From Prevotella sp. (GTDB lineage: Bacteria > Bacillota > Clostridia > Christensenellales > UBA1242), in the NCBI GenBank assembly GCA_023666145.1, contig JAMPCO010000008.1, positions 1 through 44,453 on the forward strand: 44,453 nucleotides of DNA. The letters run 5' to 3'. A model generated the notes under the pieces. It did not search any database, was not told the DNA's origin, and saw only the letters and a list, made by a program, of their open reading frames with translations. A program made the position numbers and the translations under genes. How positions within the stretch are numbered: position 1 is the stretch's first letter; each line of letters opens with the position of its first letter. This document shows positions 34,967 through 43,692 of the stretch, one piece after another.

Positions 34967-37318
34967 ATGGCTTTATCGCCCGCAATGAAAAAATATTTAG
35001 AATTGAAAGCGCAATATCCTGATTGCGTCGTATTCTATCGTTTAGGCGATTTTTATGAGATATTTTTTGATGACGCGAAACGGGTTTCGGCCGCAATTGG
35101 TTTGACTTTGACTGGGCGTTCGTGTGGTTTGGAAGAAAAAGCACCAATGTGCGGTGTTCCATATCATGCGGCAAATCTATACATTAAAAAATTGGTTGAA
35201 CTTGGTTTTAAAGTGGCGATTGCGGAACAGTTGGAAGAAGCCAATGGTAAAACTCTGATTAACCGTGATGTGATTCGTGTTATTACCAGTGGAACAGTGA
35301 TTGATGATGCCATGTTGAACGCGGACAGTAATAACTTTGTTGCCAGCATTTACGAACCCGACAATGCACCGACCGTTTACGCCGCATGGGCGGACATTAT
35401 GACGGGCGAATTTTACGTAGCGCAATTTGACAGTTATGATAACGCTGTATCGCGGATCCGACCGAAAGAAGTTATCACCAAGAAACATTTTGGGTACGCT
35501 TTTGTAACGAAGCAAGCAATTCAAACTGTCAAAAAGTATTTTAACCTTAACACTACCCAAGTATTTGACTTACCCGAAAATTCGCCGTTAGTAAATGCGG
35601 CAGGGGCGTTATTGGAATATCTCTTGATGACCGCAAAAAACAAATTGTCGAATATAACGAAGATAGTTTTAGTGCGTGATGAAAACCACATGGTATTGGA
35701 TAAGATTGCGCGTGACACTTTGGAAATTGTCTCATCTTACCGCAACAATACCAAGGCGGGCAGTTTATTGGCGGTCTTGGATAAAACCAAAACTCCAATG
35801 GGTGCACGTATGCTGGCGGAATGGGTGACCGCGCCATTAAAAAAATCGGCTTTGATTCTTGAACGGCAAGATGCCATCCAAGAATTGGTGGATAATTCGT
35901 TGAGTTGTCAAGCCTTACGCGAAATTTTGGATCGGTTCAGTGATTTAGGGCGTTTCTGCGGTAAAGTCGCCAATGGTAATGTTAATCCCAAGGATGTGCT
36001 AACTTTTGTTGACAGTTTAGTTTTAGTAGAAGAACTTAAAAAGTTTTTAGCCCAAAATTGCCATGCATCATTATTCAAAACACTTGGTACACAATTAGAT
36101 GCACTTGATGAATTGCGTACTTTGTTGTTAAGTGCAATTAAACCTGAGCCCAGTACAATTTTAAGCGAAGGCAATTATATCAAGGACGGTTACAATGCTA
36201 AATTAGATGAACTGCGCAATGCAGGAACTTTGGGTAAGCAATGGTTGTTGGCATTAGAGAAAAAAGAACGTGCCGAAACTGGGGTAGAAAAATTAAAGAT
36301 AGCATATAATCGGGTGGCAGGTTATTACATTGAACTCCCCATGAATGCTTTGCAACAAATGCCGTACCGTTTTATCCGTAAAGGTAGCACACTAAACACC
36401 GAACGTTATACAACGGATGAACTACGCGAAATAGAAAGTAAAATTTTATCAGCATCCAGTGAAGCAATTAAAATGGAACAAACATTATTTGCCGAAGTCA
36501 TTGCTGCGGTGCAAAAACAAATCCCAGTGATTCAGCAAGACGCAACCGCCATTGCCAACATTGATGTTATAGCCAATTTGGCTTTTCTCGCCTGTAAAAA
36601 TCAATGGGTGCGTCCCACGATTAACGCGGATGGAATTTTAGAACTGGCAGGTGCGCGACACCCAGTTTTGGAAAATGTTTTAGCATTGAACGAATTTATT
36701 GCCAATGATTGCCATCTTGATTGTGAAAATACCACAATGTTAATCACTGGCCCCAATATGGCGGGTAAATCGACTTACATGAAAACCGTGGCTTTGAATG
36801 TGATTATGGCACACTTTGGGGCGTTTGTTCCGTGTTCCCGTGCTAATATACCATTGACTGACCGTGTTTTTACGCGCATTGGTGCCAGTGATGATATGAT
36901 GACGGGCAAATCGACTTTTATGGTGGAAATGAATGAAGTTTCCAATATTATCCACAATGCGACCAAGGACAGTTTGTTGTTGCTTGATGAAATCGGGCGT
37001 GGTACGGGGACAAATGATGGTTATGCTTTGGCCAAAGCGATTCTGCAATACATTGTTGAACAAATCGGCAGTAAGACCTTATGTGCGACACATTTCCACG
37101 AACTGATTGAATTGGGTCGCACATATCCCCAAGTCCAAAATTACAAAATATTGACGTCCAGTATTAACGGTCAAATTATTTTCTTACACAAAGTCGTTAA
37201 AGGCGAAGAACAGAACAGTTTTGGTGCTGAGGTAGCACAGTTATCTGGATTGCCTGAGGTTATTATCCAAAATGCTAAAAAAATCATGAAAGAAAGGGAA
37301 GCAAATGAAAACCATTAA
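34967..37318 (+). CDS. mutS: DNA mismatch repair protein MutS
   Basis: The 783-residue mismatch-recognition ATPase. The N-terminal mismatch-binding loop is GDFYEIFFDDA, in which Phe and Glu of the F-x-E motif contact the mismatch. The clamp and lever regions follow, and the ATPase has Walker A GPNMAGKST (595-603), LLLDEIGRGTGTNDG (Walker B and signature) and ATHFHEL. ATG 34967 is chosen because AAGGAG (34951-34956) is ten bases upstream; the GTG at 34958 is too close to it. A short C-terminus is consistent with a reduced protein (usual 850). It overlaps mutL by 14 bases. Confidence 0.97.
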   Translation: MALSPAMKKYLELKAQYPDCVVFYRLGDFYEIFFDDAKRVSAAIGLTLTGRSCGLEEKAPMCGVPYHAANLYIKKLVELGFKVAIAEQLEEANGKTLINRDVIRVITSGTVIDDAMLNADSNNFVASIYEPDNAPTVYAAWADIMTGEFYVAQFDSYDNAVSRIRPKEVITKKHFGYAFVTKQAIQTVKKYFNLNTTQVFDLPENSPLVNAAGALLEYLLMTAKNKLSNITKIVLVRDENHMVLDKIARDTLEIVSSYRNNTKAGSLLAVLDKTKTPMGARMLAEWVTAPLKKSALILERQDAIQELVDNSLSCQALREILDRFSDLGRFCGKVANGNVNPKDVLTFVDSLVLVEELKKFLAQNCHASLFKTLGTQLDALDELRTLLLSAIKPEPSTILSEGNYIKDGYNAKLDELRNAGTLGKQWLLALEKKERAETGVEKLKIAYNRVAGYYIELPMNALQQMPYRFIRKGSTLNTERYTTDELREIESKILSASSEAIKMEQTLFAEVIAAVQKQIPVIQQDATAIANIDVIANLAFLACKNQWVRPTINADGILELAGARHPVLENVLALNEFIANDCHLDCENTTMLITGPNMAGKSTYMKTVALNVIMAHFGAFVPCSRANIPLTDRVFTRIGASDDMMTGKSTFMVEMNEVSNIIHNATKDSLLLLDEIGRGTGTNDGYALAKAILQYIVEQIGSKTLCATHFHELIELGRTYPQVQNYKILTSSINGQIIFLHKVVKGEEQNSFGAEVAQLSGLPEVIIQNAKKIMKEREANENH

Positions 37319-39158
37319 CATCTTACCTCCAGCCATTTATAACCGTTTAGCGGCAGGCGAAGTCGTCGAAAATCCAGCATCAATCGTTAAGGAATTATTG
37401 GAAAATGCTCTGGACGCTCATGCGGAACACATTACGGTCGAAATTGTCAAAGGTGGTATCGATGAAATCGTCGTCATCGATGACGGGGAAGGTGTGGCGG
37501 AAAGTGAATTGCCTAAAGTCTTTATGCCGCACGCCACCAGTAAGATTAAACAAGTTACCGACATTGACCATATTGCTTCACTTGGTTTTCGTGGGGAAGC
37601 ATTGGCTTCAATTGCGTCGGTTGCCAAGGTAACCTTTACCTCAAAACCTGCTCAACAAGATTACGCGGTTGCCATTAACCAAGATAATGAACAAGAATAT
37701 ACCAGTGGTAATCGCGGCACAACCGTGCGCGTTGCTAATTTATTTTATAATACGCCTGCCCGTAAAAAATTTTTGCATAGTGCAAATGTGGAGAAAAACC
37801 ATGTTACGCAGGTGATTCATGAAATTGTTTTTGCACACCCCAATTTGCATTTACGGTATTACGTTGATCACCAATTATTACTTGATTTCCGTGGACAAGG
37901 TTTAGCGACAGCCATGCAAGAAATTTATCAGGTTGATACTGCTCACTTAGTAGCAGTCAAAGATCAGTCCGAAGGATTGACGGTTGACGGATATATTTCT
38001 AATCTTGCATTGTCCAAAGTCAACAAAGACCGACAATTGGTAATCATCAATGGTCGTGTTGTTAATGGTGGATTGATTGCGACGGTAATTAACGAAATGA
38101 TGGGAAATTATTTACCAATGAAGGAATATCCCATTTTTGTTTTGCATTTTACCGTGGCACCTGACCGTGTCGATGTGAATGTTCATCCCCAAAAACGTGA
38201 AGTAAGATTTGATGACCGTGATAACATGATTCGGTTTGTGCGACAGGCAATTACCAAAACTATGGAAGATTATTTCTTGACCCAAATCTCAGCGTTAACT
38301 AAACCAACTGCACCGACGTACCAGGCCGTTGCCAACGATGCTACGTCGGACGAACAGAATCGCCGCAATGCTTCAACAGTCCAGCAAACCGCGGATGCCG
38401 TAGCGACGTCCTTACCACAACCGGGGCATTCGTTTAACCCGAATCAAACCGAAACCACAACGGTTGTGATGCAATCTTTGAATTTGTTGGATGAGAATGT
38501 CGATACGGTTAAGTCGGCACCAAATATCTTAAACAGTCTTGATTTTAACCCACCGATAACCGCAACCCAGACCAGTGCTTTATCGCCAGACGCGTTTACC
38601 ATTTTAGGACAAGTTTTTGATACGTACTTATTGGTACGTACGACCGATGCTTTGTTAATTATCGACCAACACGCTATGGCAGAACGGATGAACTATGACC
38701 GTTTTTGTGCGGAAATTGACCAACGCGCTCTCCAGTCGCAAATGCTCTTAACGCCGTTAATGATGTCGGTTACTCCGAAAGAAATGACACGCTTTATTGA
38801 ATTAAAACCGTTACTCGTTAATTTTGGCTTTGATTGTGACGAATTTGGTGAAAATGTAATTCGCGTTTCGGCAGTTCCAGCCATGATGGTTAATGCCTCA
38901 TTGAAGGATTTTATGACCGTTTTACTGAACGACAAAGCCGCGGTAAATGAAAACCTGAGCCAACTAATCAAACACCGCGTCGCAACCGCGGCGTGCAAAG
39001 CAAGTATCAAAGCGGGCGATGTTTTATTGCCCGTGCAAATTGAAACCTTTTTGAAAAATTATTTTACGACAAAAAATGTGCCGTTATGCCCGCATGGTCG
39101 TCCGATTATGTTGGTTTACCCCCAAAACAAATTAGAAACACTGTTTGCTAGAAAGTAG
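37305..39158 (+). CDS. mutL: DNA mismatch repair endonuclease MutL
   Basis: A 617-residue partner of MutS. The N-terminal GHKL ATPase shows KELLENALDA, DDGEGV, HATSKI, GFRGEALASIASV and NTPARKKFL. A Gln/Thr-rich linker (about 330-420) leads to the C-terminal domain with the nicking-endonuclease motif DQHAMAERMNYD (454-465), ACKASIK and CPHGRP, indicating an active endonuclease typical of bacteria without MutH. In the canonical DQHAx2Ex4E motif the last Glu is Asp here. ATG 37305 overlaps mutS and has the SD AAAGGGA. Confidence 0.97.
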   Translation: MKTINILPPAIYNRLAAGEVVENPASIVKELLENALDAHAEHITVEIVKGGIDEIVVIDDGEGVAESELPKVFMPHATSKIKQVTDIDHIASLGFRGEALASIASVAKVTFTSKPAQQDYAVAINQDNEQEYTSGNRGTTVRVANLFYNTPARKKFLHSANVEKNHVTQVIHEIVFAHPNLHLRYYVDHQLLLDFRGQGLATAMQEIYQVDTAHLVAVKDQSEGLTVDGYISNLALSKVNKDRQLVIINGRVVNGGLIATVINEMMGNYLPMKEYPIFVLHFTVAPDRVDVNVHPQKREVRFDDRDNMIRFVRQAITKTMEDYFLTQISALTKPTAPTYQAVANDATSDEQNRRNASTVQQTADAVATSLPQPGHSFNPNQTETTTVVMQSLNLLDENVDTVKSAPNILNSLDFNPPITATQTSALSPDAFTILGQVFDTYLLVRTTDALLIIDQHAMAERMNYDRFCAEIDQRALQSQMLLTPLMMSVTPKEMTRFIELKPLLVNFGFDCDEFGENVIRVSAVPAMMVNASLKDFMTVLLNDKAAVNENLSQLIKHRVATAACKASIKAGDVLLPVQIETFLKNYFTTKNVPLCPHGRPIMLVYPQNKLETLFARK

Positions 39159-39164
39159 CAATTA

Positions 39165-39173
39165 TGGTAAACT
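39165..39173 (+). promoter_or_regulatory. Extended -10 of the P-type ATPase gene (leaderless)
   Basis: TGGTAAACT: extended TG at 39165-39166 plus TAAACT (39168-39173). ATG 39181 follows after seven bases. This selects 39181 over the in-frame TTG at 39145, which overlaps mutL. Confidence 0.6.
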
Positions 39174-39180
39174 ATTTTTC

Positions 39181-41739
39181 ATGGAGAATATAGGAGCAAT
39201 GGCACCAATTCCTGAAACGGTTTTTACCAATCAGGGGCGTGGTGTTGTGAATGCATATAAACGTAAATTCGCCAAAACGTGGAAAAAAAATCCACCATTA
39301 AAACCTGAACGCTTCAAACCCAATTTAGAAACTGGCTTAACCGCGACGCAAGTAAAAAGTCGGATTGATGATTGTTTGGTTAATTACGTCAAACGTGGCA
39401 CAACCAAATCGGTTGGCGCGATTTTTTTAACGAACATTTTTACGTTTTATAACATTCTGGCTTTGATTATCGGTGGAATTTTAATTTATTCGATTGTGGT
39501 CTTGCAACCAAGTATCTCAGCCGAAAAGTTAGAAGAAGAAAATATCACCAAAATCGGCATCTCTAGTTTGCTTTTTTTAGTTATCTTTGCCGCGAATATG
39601 GCAATTGGTATTTTCCAAGAATTAAGGGCTAAGTTTACAATTGAAAAATTGACAATTGTTGCTTCTTCCAAAGTTACTGCTTGGCGCGAAGGTCAAAAAC
39701 AAATTCTCCTTCCCGAAGATTTAGTTTTAGACGACATTGTATTGTTATCCGCAGGTGGGCAGATTCAAGCCGACGGAATTTTAATGGAAGGCGTAGTTGA
39801 AGTCAACGAAAGTTTGTTGACTGGGGAATCCGTTCCAGTCCAGAAAAAACCAGGTGACCGCTTATTGGCTGGTTCGTTCGTGGTTAGCGGTACTGGAAAA
39901 TATCATGTCAACAAAATTGGTAAAAACAATTATATCCAAAATATCGCCCATAGTGCCAGCCGCTATGTTGCTCCGCGTTCGGAATTGTTTAACTCGTTAA
40001 AATCGGTCATCAAAGTGATTGGTATTTTCATCGCAATCTTGTCGGTAATTTTAATTGCAATGCAAATTATTACGGCAACGGAAATAGCACCATACAGTGT
40101 CTTGAAAATTATTTCACAAACCAGTGGTGCGATCTTGGGCATGATTCCCGCGGGGATGTTCTTGTTGTCATCCATGGCTTTGATGGTGGGGGTTATCAAT
40201 TTAGGCAAAGAAAATACTTGGGTGCGTGAACTTTATTGTATCGAAATGTTGGCGCGCGTCAACACTTTGTGTTTGGATAAAACGGGAACGATTACTGATG
40301 GTACGATGAAAGTCGTTGATGTGGTCGCCATTAAAAATGATGGCAAAAAAATGGATTTGAATCGGGTGATGTCGTCGATGCTCTATGCTTTGGAAGATAA
40401 TAACCAAACTTCCTTAGCAATGAAAGATTATTTTGGTCAGGAATGTATCTATAAAGCCCGAAAAATTATGTCTTTTTCGTCGGCACGAAAAATGTCGGCG
40501 GTGACTTTTGGTTCAGGATTAGGCACCTTTGTCATGGGGGCACCCGAATTTATTTTCAGTGATTTAGGGACTAAACTGAATACTGTGATTACAAAGTTTG
40601 CCAGTCAAGGTTACCGTGTTTTAGGTATTGGTCGTTGTGCAGGAGAAATTAAAGATGATACTTTACCTGGCCCCGTTTCGCCAGTAGCGTTGATCACCTT
40701 ACAAGATAATATCCGTCGTGAAGCACCGCGTACCATTAAATGGTTCGCCGACAATGGTGTTGATATACGCATTATTTCGGGTGATAACCCCATTACCGTA
40801 AGTGAAGTTGCGCGCCGTGCGGGGGTGGTTGGTTCGGAAAAATATATATCGTTGTACGGTTTATCAAACAATGAGGTTCGGACTGCGGCTAAGGAATATA
40901 CCATTTTTGGTCGTGTTACCCCGGAACAAAAATTGCTGTTAATCAAGGAATTCAAAAATAATGGACGCATGGTAGCAATGACGGGTGACGGCGTCAACGA
41001 TATTTTGGCTTTGCGGGAAGCGGATTGCTCAATCGCGATGGCATCTGGCAGTGAAGCAGCCCGCAATGTTTCCCAATTAGTCTTACTTGACAGTAATTTC
41101 GCCAGTATGCCCAAAGTAGTTTTGGAAGGTCGTCGGGTAGTAAATAATGTGCAAAAATCTTCATCGTTATTTTTGTTCAAAACATTACTCACCATTATGT
41201 TAACAATTATCTGTATCTTTTCGAATAATGGTTCTTATTTCTTTGATACGACTAACTTATTGATTTTGGAAAGCATGGTTATCGGTATTCCCGCTTTTAT
41301 GTTAGCGCTAGAACGTAACAGCCAACAAATCAAGGGGCGGTTTATGTTTAATATTATCAAAACCGCCTTATCTGCGGCTGTTGTTGCGGTAATTTTTGTT
41401 GGCACTTTATTACTATGTAAATTGTTTGATGTTTTTGATTTGCAAGATACTCAGATTTTCAGCACAATGACCATTTACGCCGTTTTGACAACTGGCTTTG
41501 CTATGTTATTCCGTATGATTCGCCCGTTAAATCCATTCCGTGGAATCATGTATGTTGTCATGGTAACCCTTTCCATTTTCTTAATCGCTTATTTCCCCGC
41601 TATGTTCCACATGGTAAAATTAACCAATGAAGTTCATTATTTGTTGGTAATGTTAATGGCATTCATGGGTTATGCGTTGATTGCATTGTTTGACAATTTG
41701 TTATCACAAATTAAATTGTCCACTGATAAAAATCCGTAA
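39181..41739 (+). CDS. Cation-translocating P-type ATPase
   Basis: An 852-residue membrane pump. It has an N-terminal cytoplasmic part, two membrane helices, the actuator domain with TGES (214-217), two more helices with the ion-binding-type motif MIPAGMFLL (in place of the PEGL/PEAL of Ca and Mg pumps), the phosphorylated aspartate D366 in LDKTGT, GDGVND, and about six C-terminal helices. The organisation is P2-like without heavy-metal-binding domains. IPAGM resembles the CtpE-like group linked to calcium, but the ion is not determined by sequence alone. It is transcribed from its own extended -10 and is followed by ftsZ. Confidence 0.93.
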   Translation: MENIGAMAPIPETVFTNQGRGVVNAYKRKFAKTWKKNPPLKPERFKPNLETGLTATQVKSRIDDCLVNYVKRGTTKSVGAIFLTNIFTFYNILALIIGGILIYSIVVLQPSISAEKLEEENITKIGISSLLFLVIFAANMAIGIFQELRAKFTIEKLTIVASSKVTAWREGQKQILLPEDLVLDDIVLLSAGGQIQADGILMEGVVEVNESLLTGESVPVQKKPGDRLLAGSFVVSGTGKYHVNKIGKNNYIQNIAHSASRYVAPRSELFNSLKSVIKVIGIFIAILSVILIAMQIITATEIAPYSVLKIISQTSGAILGMIPAGMFLLSSMALMVGVINLGKENTWVRELYCIEMLARVNTLCLDKTGTITDGTMKVVDVVAIKNDGKKMDLNRVMSSMLYALEDNNQTSLAMKDYFGQECIYKARKIMSFSSARKMSAVTFGSGLGTFVMGAPEFIFSDLGTKLNTVITKFASQGYRVLGIGRCAGEIKDDTLPGPVSPVALITLQDNIRREAPRTIKWFADNGVDIRIISGDNPITVSEVARRAGVVGSEKYISLYGLSNNEVRTAAKEYTIFGRVTPEQKLLLIKEFKNNGRMVAMTGDGVNDILALREADCSIAMASGSEAARNVSQLVLLDSNFASMPKVVLEGRRVVNNVQKSSSLFLFKTLLTIMLTIICIFSNNGSYFFDTTNLLILESMVIGIPAFMLALERNSQQIKGRFMFNIIKTALSAAVVAVIFVGTLLLCKLFDVFDLQDTQIFSTMTIYAVLTTGFAMLFRMIRPLNPFRGIMYVVMVTLSIFLIAYFPAMFHMVKLTNEVHYLLVMLMAFMGYALIALFDNLLSQIKLSTDKNP

Positions 41740-41746
41740 AATATAT

Positions 41747-41775
41747 TTTACAATTTCATTAAAAATCGTTAAAAT
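41747..41775 (+). promoter_or_regulatory. ftsZ promoter
   Basis: TTTACA (41747-41752), 17-base spacer, TAAAAT (41770-41775). The transcript should begin near the SD GGAG (41782-41785), giving a leader of roughly eleven bases before ATG 41793. Confidence 0.65.
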
Positions 41776-41792
41776 TTAATTGGAGCAATAAT

Positions 41793-42926
41793 ATGAGTTA
41801 TGAATTAGAAACCGCAGTCGAATTAAAAACCACCAAACAATTGGAGGATGTTTTTGGCGATCCGCCAGTGGTTAATATCAAAGTTGCTGGTGTCGGCGGT
41901 GGCGGTTGTAACAGCGTTAACCGAATGTTGGAAAGCGGTGTCAATTTACCTGGGGTCGAATTCATCGCAATCAATACCGATAAAAATGCTTTGTCGGTGA
42001 ATTTGGCTTCGCAAAAATTGTGTATTGGTCAAAAAACCACGAAAGGCTTCGGGGCAGGCACCAAACCCGATATTGGACAAAAAGCCGCCGAAGAAAGCGC
42101 TGACGAAATTCGTGCCGCGATTGAAGGTGCTGATATGTTGTTCATCACTGCAGGTATGGGTGGTGGTACTGGTACCGGAGCGGCTCCGATTATTGCTTCG
42201 ATTGCCAAAGAAATGGGCATTTTGACGGTTGCGGTGGTAACGAAACCATTTAAGTTTGAAGGGCAGCATCGTATGTTAAATGCCGAAATTGGCTTGGAAA
42301 ATTTGGCCAAATGCGTTGATGCGTATGTGGTGGTTCCCAATCAAAAACTGGTTGAACATTCTTCCATTAAAACCAGTTTTATTGATGCATTCAAAATGGC
42401 TGATGAAGCCTTGCGACAAGCGGTTATTGGTTTATCAGAAGTCATTGTTCGCCCCATGATTGTTAATGTTGATTATGCCGATATCAAAGTCGTGTTAGAA
42501 CAGGCTGGGTTGGCACACATGGGTGTTGGACACGCTCAGGGACAAAATCGTGTTTTGGATGCAATTAAGCAAGCGGTTGCCAGTCCCTTAATTGAAACCA
42601 GTATCAGCGGTGCAACGCGCTTAATTATGTGTATTAAAGGTAATGAAACTTTGCCGTTAGCGGAAGTATCCAGTTATGTCACAATGGTTAGCAATTTAGT
42701 CCATGAAAATTGCAATATTAAATGGAGCGTTGATATCGATGCAAAATATGGTGATACCGTTGAAGTGTTGATTATTGCTTCTGGTTTTGCACCAAATCAA
42801 GTTCAAACGCGCGAAAGGGTAATTGGCATGGAACCCAAGGATCTGCCACAACCAACTGTACCTGAACAACCTGTGAAAACCAATCGTCCACCTTTCTTTC
42901 GTAATTTCAAAAACTTCAAAAAGTAA
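41793..42926 (+). CDS. ftsZ: Cell division protein FtsZ
   Basis: The 377-residue tubulin-like GTPase that forms the division ring. It has a 25-residue N-terminal extension, then KVAGVGGGGCNSVNRM, the tubulin signature GGGTGTGAA (about 125) and the T7 loop NVDYADIK. The final 50 residues (linker plus FFRNFKNFKK) are basic and lack the usual acidic/hydrophobic C-terminal peptide that binds FtsA, SepF and other partners. The SD is GGAG. ftsA is not adjacent; ftsZ stands alone between the ATPase gene and rpsO. Confidence 0.96.
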   Translation: MSYELETAVELKTTKQLEDVFGDPPVVNIKVAGVGGGGCNSVNRMLESGVNLPGVEFIAINTDKNALSVNLASQKLCIGQKTTKGFGAGTKPDIGQKAAEESADEIRAAIEGADMLFITAGMGGGTGTGAAPIIASIAKEMGILTVAVVTKPFKFEGQHRMLNAEIGLENLAKCVDAYVVVPNQKLVEHSSIKTSFIDAFKMADEALRQAVIGLSEVIVRPMIVNVDYADIKVVLEQAGLAHMGVGHAQGQNRVLDAIKQAVASPLIETSISGATRLIMCIKGNETLPLAEVSSYVTMVSNLVHENCNIKWSVDIDAKYGDTVEVLIIASGFAPNQVQTRERVIGMEPKDLPQPTVPEQPVKTNRPPFFRNFKNFKK

Positions 42927-42929
42927 TCG

Positions 42930-42959
42930 TTGACTTTGTTAAGGTGGTTTTGCTATAAT
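42930..42959 (+). promoter_or_regulatory. rpsO promoter
   Basis: TTGACT (42930-42935), 18-base spacer, TATAAT (42954-42959) with an extended TG at 42951-42952. It gives a leader of about 65 bases before rpsO. Confidence 0.8.
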
Positions 42960-42976
42960 AATGCATTATTGCGGTG

Positions 42977-43013
42977 TTTAGATTGAAATATTTTTACACG
43001 GCTTTAATCTAAA
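42977..43013 (+). promoter_or_regulatory. Hairpin abutting the rpsO Shine-Dalgarno
   Basis: TTTAGATT (42977-42984) pairs perfectly with AATCTAAA (43006-43013) across a 21-base loop; the stem ends one base before AGGAG (43014-43018). S15 represses its own translation through leader structures in several bacteria, so this is a candidate S15-responsive element, although the known Bacillus and E. coli elements are not obvious here. Confidence 0.5.
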
Positions 43014-43031
43014 AGGAGAATGTCACAGAAA

Positions 43032-43292
43032 ATGACACAAAATGAAATTGCTGAAATCGTTAAGAAATTTGGTAAAAAGGAAGGGGACACTGGCAGTCCC
43101 GCGGTTCAAATCGCTTTATTGTCGAAGCACATTGAAGAATTGACCGAACATTTGAAAGTCCACAAACAAGACAAACATAGCCGTCGTGGTTTAACTTTGA
43201 TGTTAGGTAAACGCAAACGATTGTTAGATTATTTGGAAAATACTGATCTTGCCGCTTTCCGTGAATTAAAAAAACAATTAGGTTTACGTTAA
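43032..43292 (+). CDS. rpsO: 30S ribosomal protein S15
   Basis: An 86-residue primary 16S-binding protein that organises the central domain of the 30S subunit. The body is diagnostic: [42 protein letters not shown]. Two starts are possible. ATG 43032 gives a normal S15 N-terminus but lies 13 bases after the SD AGGAG; ATG 43020 adds four residues but is one base from the SD, which is too close. I choose 43032. Confidence 0.96.
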   Translation: MTQNEIAEIVKKFGKKEGDTGSPAVQIALLSKHIEELTEHLKVHKQDKHSRRGLTLMLGKRKRLLDYLENTDLAAFRELKKQLGLR

Positions 43293-43295
43293 TCT

Positions 43296-43469
43296 ATGAG
43301 CAAGCGAAGACTTTGTGCGACATTGCTGATATTTGTTTTAATTATCGCTATAATTGTAATTTCCAGTTATTTGCTTAGTTTAGTCATAAAAAAGGATGGC
43401 CATAAAAAAGTTGACAGCCCGTCGTACCCTAATGCTTATATTTCTGTAATAGATTGTGGTTTCATGTGA
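43296..43469 (+). CDS. Small single-pass membrane peptide, 57 residues
   Basis: An open frame starting four bases after the rpsO stop: MSKRRLCATLL, a hydrophobic helix of about 22 residues (LLIFVLIIAIIVISSYLL), a basic stretch and a polar end with VIDCGFM. The arrangement resembles a small type II membrane protein or signal-anchor peptide. No clear SD is present, but co-transcription with rpsO is likely because the terminator comes after it. No family recognised; it could be spurious. Confidence 0.4.
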   Translation: MSKRRLCATLLIFVLIIAIIVISSYLLSLVIKKDGHKKVDSPSYPNAYISVIDCGFM

Positions 43470-43485
43470 TTGTGATTTATTGCCT

Positions 43486-43516
43486 AAAAAACGTGCTTTA
43501 ATGGCGCGTTTTTTTC
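43486..43516 (+). terminator. Intrinsic terminator of the rpsO unit
   Basis: An A run, then ACGTGC (43491-43496), loop TTTAATG, GCGCGT (43504-43509) and seven Ts. The stem has one G-U pair. It separates the core chromosomal genes from the downstream module. Confidence 0.85.
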
Positions 43517-43546
43517 GTTATATGAAATTAAACTACTGAAATATGT

Positions 43547-43575
43547 TTGACAAATCACAAATGTTAGTTTGCAAT
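43547..43575 (+). promoter_or_regulatory. Possible promoter of the downstream module
   Basis: TTGACA (43547-43552), 17-base spacer, TGCAAT (43570-43575). TGACAAA here and TTTGTCA at 43579-43585 form an inverted repeat flanking the -10, a possible operator. The -10 is a weak match. Confidence 0.4.
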
Positions 43576-43614
43576 AGGTTTGTCAGTTAAATCTGTTAAA
43601 AAAAATGAAAGTCT

Positions 43615-43692
43615 ATGAGTAAATCAAATTTGATTGAAAGTAGGCATTTTTTTTATGCGTTTCTTTCAATCTTGAAAGGACTAAAAAAATGA
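43615..43692 (+). CDS. Putative 25-residue leader peptide
   Basis: ATG 43615 opens a 25-codon frame (MSKSNLIESRHFFYAF then LSILKGLKK) whose TGA stop (43690-43692) overlaps the ATG of the next gene as ATGA. The frame runs through the hairpins and the SD of that gene, so a ribosome translating it would change the RNA folding and could couple translation. The SD for the peptide is weak (GAAAG, 43607-43611). There is also a five-codon frame at 43605. It could be coincidence in AT-rich DNA. Confidence 0.4.
   Translation: MSKSNLIESRHFFYAFLSILKGLKK
43632..43678 (+). promoter_or_regulatory. Mutually exclusive hairpins over a Shine-Dalgarno
   Basis: Structure A: GATTGAAAG (43632-43640) with CTTTCAATC (43663-43671), enclosing a smaller GCAT/ATGC hairpin with a T-rich loop. 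Structure B: CTTTCA (43663-43668) with TGAAAG (43673-43678), which includes the SD GAAAGGA of the next gene. The two share the CTTTCA segment, so only one can form at a time; B hides the SD and A exposes it. A 14-base perfect palindrome (43622-43635) overlaps the left arm. Confidence 0.55.

Noticed and set aside
40611..41195. 194-codon minus-strand open frame inside the P-type ATPase gene
   Set aside because: Shadow frame opposite the conserved nucleotide-binding and phosphorylation domains; composition is unlike real genes here.
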